From positions 1 to 11,992 of the forward strand of contig CAIVAH010000123.1 of assembly GCA_903903765.1 (NCBI GenBank): 11,992 nucleotides of DNA, written 5' to 3'. Shown here piece after piece: positions 7,806-11,992 of this stretch. A program made the position numbers and the translations under genes. Origin of the DNA: an uncultured Methylococcaceae bacterium (GTDB lineage Bacteria; Pseudomonadota; Gammaproteobacteria; Methylococcales; Methylomonadaceae). The notes under the pieces are model-generated. The model saw only the letters and a list, made by a program, of their open reading frames with translations. It had not been told where the DNA came from and did no database searches. Positions within the stretch are counted from its first letter, which is position 1. Each line of letters starts with the position of its first letter.

Positions 7806-7831
7806 TGATACGTAATTTTATAACACTTGAC

Positions 7832-7862
7832 ATCTACACCCTTTAAAAAAGTGTAGATTTTT
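7832..7862 (+). terminator. Possible plus-strand terminator upstream of the helicase gene
   Basis: ATCTACAC (7832-7839) and GTGTAGAT (7851-7858) form a perfect 8-bp stem with an 11-base loop, followed on the plus strand by a run of five T. On the minus strand, the coding direction here, no T-run follows. If it terminates anything it would be antisense transcription leaving the helicase gene. Confidence 0.4.
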
Positions 7863-7927
7863 ATAGCATTAACTTCTGTAAAACGATACTAAATTGATTC
7901 TAAAATCAACTCCCCAAACCCTACCCC

Positions 7928-9214
7928 TTAAAGAATATTGGCGTAATCCTGTTCTAATTGCCTAAAGTTTAAAGAAGTCATAAACCGACTAAAACTTAAC
8001 CAAGCCGCTAATCCCATCAGATCTTTAAACTGCGGCGGCAGAAAATGCGGTGCAATTACGGTCCCTTCTTCCACCAAATCGGCCAATACTTTCATATCTT
8101 CAATCATAGTCTTGCCACAAAATAATAAAGGTATACGATCTGGCTTACCTTTTATGACAGCTAACCTCATAAAATTATAAGTAAGAACGAAGCCCTTTAT
8201 ATAAGTTAAATCCTTTGTAAAAGGTAGACCATTATAGGTGGTTCCTCTAAAAACACGACTAGTAAAAGCATAACTATCTTCATCATCTAAGCCTTTCTCT
8301 TGAAAAAACTTAAATATATCCATAAAGTCAGCGCCTTCTTCTATTAAAGTAATGGCGCGAACTCGATTAATTAAGCGCATTAATCTATGTGGTGTAGAGC
8401 TGAAGGTTAAAATCTCCATCAATACAGCCAAGCCCTCTTGAGTAACGGTGGCTGAGGGGGGACCTTTACCCAGAAAAGTACAATAAGGCTGAGCTAATCC
8501 ATTAAGCGTGGTGCCTAAATGCACCCAAATTTCATGGACCTCAAGCACTCTTAAGTCACGCATATTAAACATCGCATCCGAACGTAACTTAATATAATCT
8601 GTGCCCGCTGCGGCATCGGCAATAATACCATCACTTAACATCGCACGAAGCCCATCTCCAGGAAAAACGTTTTCTATTTTTTCATTAAGAATCTGGACAG
8701 CTTCTTTAGCACCTATGGTTTTAGGCTCCTCACAATCTAACTGTATCAATGGATCTAATGTTAACTCCATCATACTACCTAATTCTGCGATAGTAGGGTC
8801 ACCGACATGAAAAACATCTTGCGAAGAACCATATAATTCTTGGGATATATTAGAAAATAAAGGTGTCCCTCTCGCATCCAACATACTCACAACATCCTGA
8901 TATTCTCGACATATTCGTCGCATAATCACACTAAGTGGATTGAGTTGCCCCAATTTACGAACCAAATCTCGCTCAATTTGATAAAACTCTAGTTTCTTAT
9001 CCACGGTATCAAAACCTAAAGACCTATTTTTATAATAATCCATAGTTACTTTAGGCGGATTCTTACATTTTTCATTAAAAAAAGTTTGTTTAATCCCATC
9101 ATCCCATTTAATCGCATCTAATATACGAATAGGCTGTTGGGCTTTAACAATACGATCAGACAATGCTTTAACTTCTGTTAAATAAGTTGATGGCTTAACG
9201 ATTTTGTTACTCAT
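7928..9214 (-). CDS. QEGLA-motif (DUF1704) putative zinc metallopeptidase
   Basis: A 428-residue protein of the QEGLA/DUF1704 family, usually annotated flavohemoglobin expression-modulating QEGLA motif protein. The family shares its fold with the eukaryotic MATCAP tubulin carboxypeptidases, which carry an HExxxH zinc site. Here HEIWVH lies at 227-232 and QEGLA at 259-263. By analogy, the two His are zinc ligands, the Glu of the first motif is the catalytic base, and the QEGLA Glu is the third ligand. All are intact, so an active peptidase is expected. The bacterial substrate is not known. There is no signal peptide or membrane segment, so it should be cytoplasmic. The start has only a weak ribosome site (CGGAT, about 7 bases away). 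The gene is divergent from mepK; its likely promoter carries a palindrome between -35 and -10. The family call is firm; the peptidase role is inferred. Confidence 0.92.
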   Translation of the reverse strand: MSNKIVKPSTYLTEVKALSDRIVKAQQPIRILDAIKWDDGIKQTFFNEKCKNPPKVTMDYYKNRSLGFDTVDKKLEFYQIERDLVRKLGQLNPLSVIMRRICREYQDVVSMLDARGTPLFSNISQELYGSSQDVFHVGDPTIAELGSMMELTLDPLIQLDCEEPKTIGAKEAVQILNEKIENVFPGDGLRAMLSDGIIADAAAGTDYIKLRSDAMFNMRDLRVLEVHEIWVHLGTTLNGLAQPYCTFLGKGPPSATVTQEGLAVLMEILTFSSTPHRLMRLINRVRAITLIEEGADFMDIFKFFQEKGLDDEDSYAFTSRVFRGTTYNGLPFTKDLTYIKGFVLTYNFMRLAVIKGKPDRIPLLFCGKTMIEDMKVLADLVEEGTVIAPHFLPPQFKDLMGLAAWLSFSRFMTSLNFRQLEQDYANIL

Positions 9215-9274
9215 TTTTTTTATCCGTTAGTAATATATCGTTAGAAAAAGTTATTTACACACAACTACAGCATA

Positions 9275-9304
9275 TATATAGCAGAATCAGGCCTGATACA
9301 TCAA
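9275..9304 (-). promoter_or_regulatory. Probable promoter of the QEGLA gene
   Basis: On the minus strand -35 TTGATG (9299-9304, 4 of 6) is separated by 18 bases from -10 TATATA (9275-9280, 5 of 6), with an extended TG before the -10. Transcription would start near 9268 with a leader of about 54 bases. The spacer contains the perfect palindrome at 9286-9297. Confidence 0.5.
9286..9297. promoter_or_regulatory. Palindrome in the QEGLA promoter spacer (operator candidate)
   Basis: ATCAGGCCTGAT is a perfect 12-bp palindrome lying entirely within the 18-base spacer of the predicted minus-strand promoter. It is the only GC-rich patch in an AT-rich region. Its position suits a repressor or a spacer-twisting activator. 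No regulator gene lies next to it. Confidence 0.45.
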
Positions 9305-9309
9305 CACAT

Positions 9310-9323
9310 AAAACAATTGTTTT
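9310..9323. promoter_or_regulatory. AT-rich 14-bp palindrome in the divergent intergenic region
   Basis: AAAACAATTGTTTT is a perfect palindrome just upstream of the -35 of the QEGLA promoter. It is a candidate protein-binding site, although AT-rich palindromes arise easily by chance in such sequence. Confidence 0.35.
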
Positions 9324-9324
9324 C

Positions 9325-9342
9325 ATCAATATAAATATTGAT
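9325..9342. promoter_or_regulatory. 8-2-8 inverted repeat next to the mepK -35 candidate
   Basis: ATCAATAT and ATATTGAT are perfect inverted arms separated by two bases. Only one base separates this repeat from the preceding palindrome. Its right arm overlaps TTGATA (9338-9343), the best plus-strand -35 candidate for mepK, although no well-spaced -10 follows (TTTATA at 18 bases, TATACA at 20). It could be an operator shared by both divergent genes. Confidence 0.4.
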
Positions 9343-9432
9343 ACAACTTATTTAACATTTTTTTATACAATTTAAGATTATTTTAAGACTAAAATTGGAT
9401 ACTTAAGCCATAGCGTCAAATTGGAATTAAAT

Positions 9433-10134
9433 ATGGATACTAATATTATACAAACTATCAACAATGAAGAAATTGAGATGTATGGTAGGCGTAATTTCCT
9501 TAAAAAACTCGCTTATGGATCACTTATTTCAGTAATGGGCACCGAACTAGCATCGGCCAAAACTAAAGTTATGAAAGACCCTCAACATTTTGGCCATGGC
9601 CGCTTATACCCCCCTCATAAAGAAGTTAGTAAACGACTTATCCACAGTGCTTTGAATAGAAAACCTATACGCACTTCCAAAAAAATAATTCCAAGTAAAT
9701 CATTGCACTTAGTACACTCACAAACAGGTGATAAACTAAAGTTAACCTATTTTGAACAAGGTCATTACATTAAAGGCGCACTCAAAGAAATAAATCACTT
9801 ACTACGTGATTATCATACTAATGAAATTCATCCCATCGATACTGCTTTATTAGACCAACTCTATGAACTTAATAAAAAATTATCTATAAACAAACCGATA
9901 CAAGTCGTTTCTGCTTATAGAGCACCTATTACTAATGCCAACTTACGACGAAATAATACTGGCGTTGCTGAACATAGCTTTCATATTCAAGGTCGCGCTA
10001 TTGATATTAGAATTGAGAGACTTGAAGCAAAAACCATTAAGAAAGCGGCACTCAGTATGGCTAAAGGCGGAGTTGGTTATTACCCAGATAGTAATTTTGT
10101 ACATCTAGATACTGGAGATGTTAGGACTTGGTAA
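9433..10134 (+). CDS. mepK: MepK (YcbK)-type murein DD/LD endopeptidase, Tat-exported
   Basis: A 233-residue DUF882/M15-type zinc peptidase closely resembling E. coli MepK, which cuts peptidoglycan crosslinks and prefers the 3-3 type made by L,D-transpeptidases. It acts in the periplasm. The twin-arginine signal GRRNFLKK is at 18-25, followed by a hydrophobic stretch ending near ASA, so export should be folded via Tat. The zinc ligands are visible as H184 in HSFHIQGRAID, D191, and H224 in FVHLD. The ending GVGYYPDSNFVHLDTGD matches E. coli YcbK almost residue for residue. The ATG at 9433 has GGA seven bases upstream. A TTG at 9421 is also in frame, and an ATG at 9478 would give a shorter Tat n-region. 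The gene converges on ldtD with a 7-base gap and no terminator between them. Identity is firm; the exact start is less so. Confidence 0.93.
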   Translation: MDTNIIQTINNEEIEMYGRRNFLKKLAYGSLISVMGTELASAKTKVMKDPQHFGHGRLYPPHKEVSKRLIHSALNRKPIRTSKKIIPSKSLHLVHSQTGDKLKLTYFEQGHYIKGALKEINHLLRDYHTNEIHPIDTALLDQLYELNKKLSINKPIQVVSAYRAPITNANLRRNNTGVAEHSFHIQGRAIDIRIERLEAKTIKKAALSMAKGGVGYYPDSNFVHLDTGDVRTW

Positions 10135-10141
10135 ACTTTAT

Positions 10142-11971
10142 CTAATTTGATAATACCGTATTAATATTTGCTGCTTCCGTTGGAACAACTTCAGCAGGCG
10201 GAGAAAATAATACTTGATCAGGAACATCCTGTATTTTCTTCAGCTCCGCTTTTAAAATCTGATCATATCCATATATATCCTCATAAAAACTCAAATTACC
10301 ATTATGGTCAATAAAAGCCGTCGTGTAAAAAAACAACACGGGGATAGATTTTTTAAGTGTAATTCTGCGTGACTTATGTGCTTGCATCACATCATCAATA
10401 GCGTCCTTGCTTAATTGGTTTCTTAAGACAAACTCAGCTAATTGATCAGGCTTTTCAACACGCACACATCCATGACTAAAATCCCGACGTGCACGACTGA
10501 ACAAACTATGAGAAGGGGTATCATGTAAATAAACATCATGCTTATTAGGAAACATAAATTTTACTTTTCCTAACGCATTTCTATGTCCTGGCTTTTGTCT
10601 TATTCTAATATTGCCTTGATGTAACCCTTCGAGTGCAGCACCAGAAAAAGGCACAATTTTAGTTCCGCCTTCTTCGGTTGCAATCATTTCCATATTTTCG
10701 CTTTCTAGATAACTAGGGTTACTCATTAGTTTTGGCACTATTTCTTTCTTAACAATGTTGTAAGGAACATTCCAATAGGGCATAAAGTCGATAAAACTCA
10801 TCTCTGCCATTAACACAGGCGTCTGATTTTTAAGAGCCTTACCTACGACCACGCGCATATTTGGCATATTCGCATTTATCTCATCAACATCATCAAAAGC
10901 CCATAACTGAAAGGCTGGAATATTCACAATGATTGAGGCACCATTAGTCAACTCAGGTAACCAACGTAACCTCTCCATTGCTAACTCAAGTTGGCTGATT
11001 CGGTCAAAAATTGATACATTTAGTTCCGCAACCGTACGCTGACCTAAAACACCATCTGATTCGATACCATGTCTCAACTGGAATTTTTTAACTCCGGCAA
11101 CTAATTTATCTGCGTATATAGTAGAACCTTTAAATTCTGTCGAATACTCATTCGATAAATCACCCAATGCCAATAATAATTGCGCTAATGACTCTACACT
11201 AGAAAAACTTTGACCTGGATTTATTTTCTCTACAAAAGGGAAATTAAAATTTAATTCTTTACTCACCAATCGGCTATAAGTAGCCAATTCATTCTTTAAT
11301 TTTTCATATTGCTTCAACTGTGGTTCAGATAATTTCACTAACTCTGAAATGTGAGATGTTTTTGACGCATTATTAATGAGTTCAGGAATATCAATCAATT
11401 TTTTATCCCTTAATTTAAGATTAAAATTAATTGATTTTGGATTAATACGACCGTAATGCAAATCATGCAAATATCGCAATAATGATAAACTTATTGCAGT
11501 ATCATACAAAACTAATTCTTGGTAATTATCAGATGCAGTGATTTTAGCTTTTGCCTGTAAATTCCTTAAATTATCTAACTCATAATCATCAGGATTAAGA
11601 CCATTCTGTTTTGCCGTATTAATTAAGTTGATCACTTCAACGGTATTTTTTTCAGATGCGGGATTTGCCACCCATAATAATTCATACCCAGCCATCTCAT
11701 ATAATCTAGCCAGATCCTCAGCACGATTCTGAAAGTCAGATCTTTTTAAATACGGATGTTGTCTTGTTATTAAGACTCCCTTAATTTCATCAACTATAGC
11801 CTGTGAACTATCAAGAGAAACAATAACTTTCTTTAACTTATCCACGACAGGAAAGTCTGAATTTTCATCTAATGTTGCATTGGCAATATTTGGAGCAAAA
11901 CCATTCAAAATTAAAGCTAATATTGATAGCTCGCAACAATACCCTAATTTTTTAATCAACCTTAATAGCAC
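10142..11971 (-). CDS. ldtD: YcbB-type L,D-transpeptidase (LdtD)
   Basis: A periplasmic enzyme that makes 3-3 (mDAP-mDAP) peptidoglycan crosslinks. The 609 residues hold: a signal peptide (basic start, hydrophobic LSILALILNGF, likely cut after ANA near residue 32); an N-terminal scaffold domain at about 50-280; a peptidoglycan-binding domain at about 286-318 (KKFQLRHGIESDGVLGQRT); and a YkuD catalytic domain from about 345 to 520. The catalytic motif is SHGCVRVE with C502, and H483 sits in HDTP. The length matches E. coli LdtD (615 residues). The GTG at 11971 lacks a clear ribosome site and the frame stays open to the right edge, so the true start may be a few codons upstream or beyond the window. 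The neighbour mepK encodes the matching hydrolase. In E. coli the two genes run in the same direction; here they converge. High confidence. Confidence 0.95.
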   Translation of the reverse strand: MLLRLIKKLGYCCELSILALILNGFAPNIANATLDENSDFPVVDKLKKVIVSLDSSQAIVDEIKGVLITRQHPYLKRSDFQNRAEDLARLYEMAGYELLWVANPASEKNTVEVINLINTAKQNGLNPDDYELDNLRNLQAKAKITASDNYQELVLYDTAISLSLLRYLHDLHYGRINPKSINFNLKLRDKKLIDIPELINNASKTSHISELVKLSEPQLKQYEKLKNELATYSRLVSKELNFNFPFVEKINPGQSFSSVESLAQLLLALGDLSNEYSTEFKGSTIYADKLVAGVKKFQLRHGIESDGVLGQRTVAELNVSIFDRISQLELAMERLRWLPELTNGASIIVNIPAFQLWAFDDVDEINANMPNMRVVVGKALKNQTPVLMAEMSFIDFMPYWNVPYNIVKKEIVPKLMSNPSYLESENMEMIATEEGGTKIVPFSGAALEGLHQGNIRIRQKPGHRNALGKVKFMFPNKHDVYLHDTPSHSLFSRARRDFSHGCVRVEKPDQLAEFVLRNQLSKDAIDDVMQAHKSRRITLKKSIPVLFFYTTAFIDHNGNLSFYEDIYGYDQILKAELKKIQDVPDQVLFSPPAEVVPTEAANINTVLSN

Positions 11972-11992
11972 ACGTAACCCAATATTTATAAA

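Noticed and set aside
7816..7821. TATAAA as -10 of a dedicated helicase promoter
   Set aside because: No recognisable -35 lies 16-18 bases upstream. Noted in the helicase entry but not called as a promoter.
7894..7909. TTGATT/AATCAA hairpin as terminator of the QEGLA gene
   Set aside because: The stem is only six AT-rich pairs and is followed by TTTAGT rather than a T-run.
1..11992. Mobile element, prophage, CRISPR or defence island
   Set aside because: No transposase, integrase, phage protein, terminal inverted repeats or regularly spaced repeats are visible. The SNF2 protein alone is not enough to call a defence system.

Overview
The window reads as a chromosomal segment of a low-GC gammaproteobacterium; the genus is not identifiable by eye. 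The evidence is the gammaproteobacterial-type FtsH, an RpoD-derived sigma factor that keeps the short insert between regions 1.2 and 2.1, and an LdtD/MepK cell-wall pair that closely resembles E. coli YcbB/YcbK. There are no insertion sequences, phage genes, CRISPR arrays, tRNAs or rRNAs. It looks like ordinary chromosome with one or two lineage-specific genes.

Layout. All genes are on the minus strand except mepK. Positions 1-1214 hold the N-terminal two thirds of ftsH, cut by the left edge. Next come a divergent RpoD-like sigma factor (1380-2762) and a 488-base AT-rich non-coding stretch. That stretch holds a good sigma-70 promoter for the sigma gene, a 13-bp direct repeat, a possible remnant of a P-type ATPase gene, and a strong intrinsic terminator. 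The terminator closes a two-gene unit: a large SNF2-family helicase (3681-7805) followed by a small exported cupin (3251-3643). Upstream lies a QEGLA/DUF1704 metallopeptidase-like gene (7928-9214). It is divergent from the plus-strand mepK (9433-10134), and three perfect palindromes lie in the 218 bases between them. mepK converges with ldtD (10142-11971), with only 7 bases between the stop codons.

How the genes work together. The clearest functional link is LdtD, which makes meso-DAP to meso-DAP (3-3) peptidoglycan crosslinks, with MepK, the endopeptidase that preferentially cuts them. In E. coli these genes are co-directional neighbours; here they are tail to tail. The helicase and cupin are probably co-transcribed, but no functional link between them is visible. 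FtsH and the sigma factor are both regulatory or quality-control functions that happen to be adjacent.

No clearly new multi-gene system is visible. The best leads are the divergent sigma factor with changed promoter-contact residues, the palindrome inside the promoter of the QEGLA peptidase, and the possible ATPase remnant.
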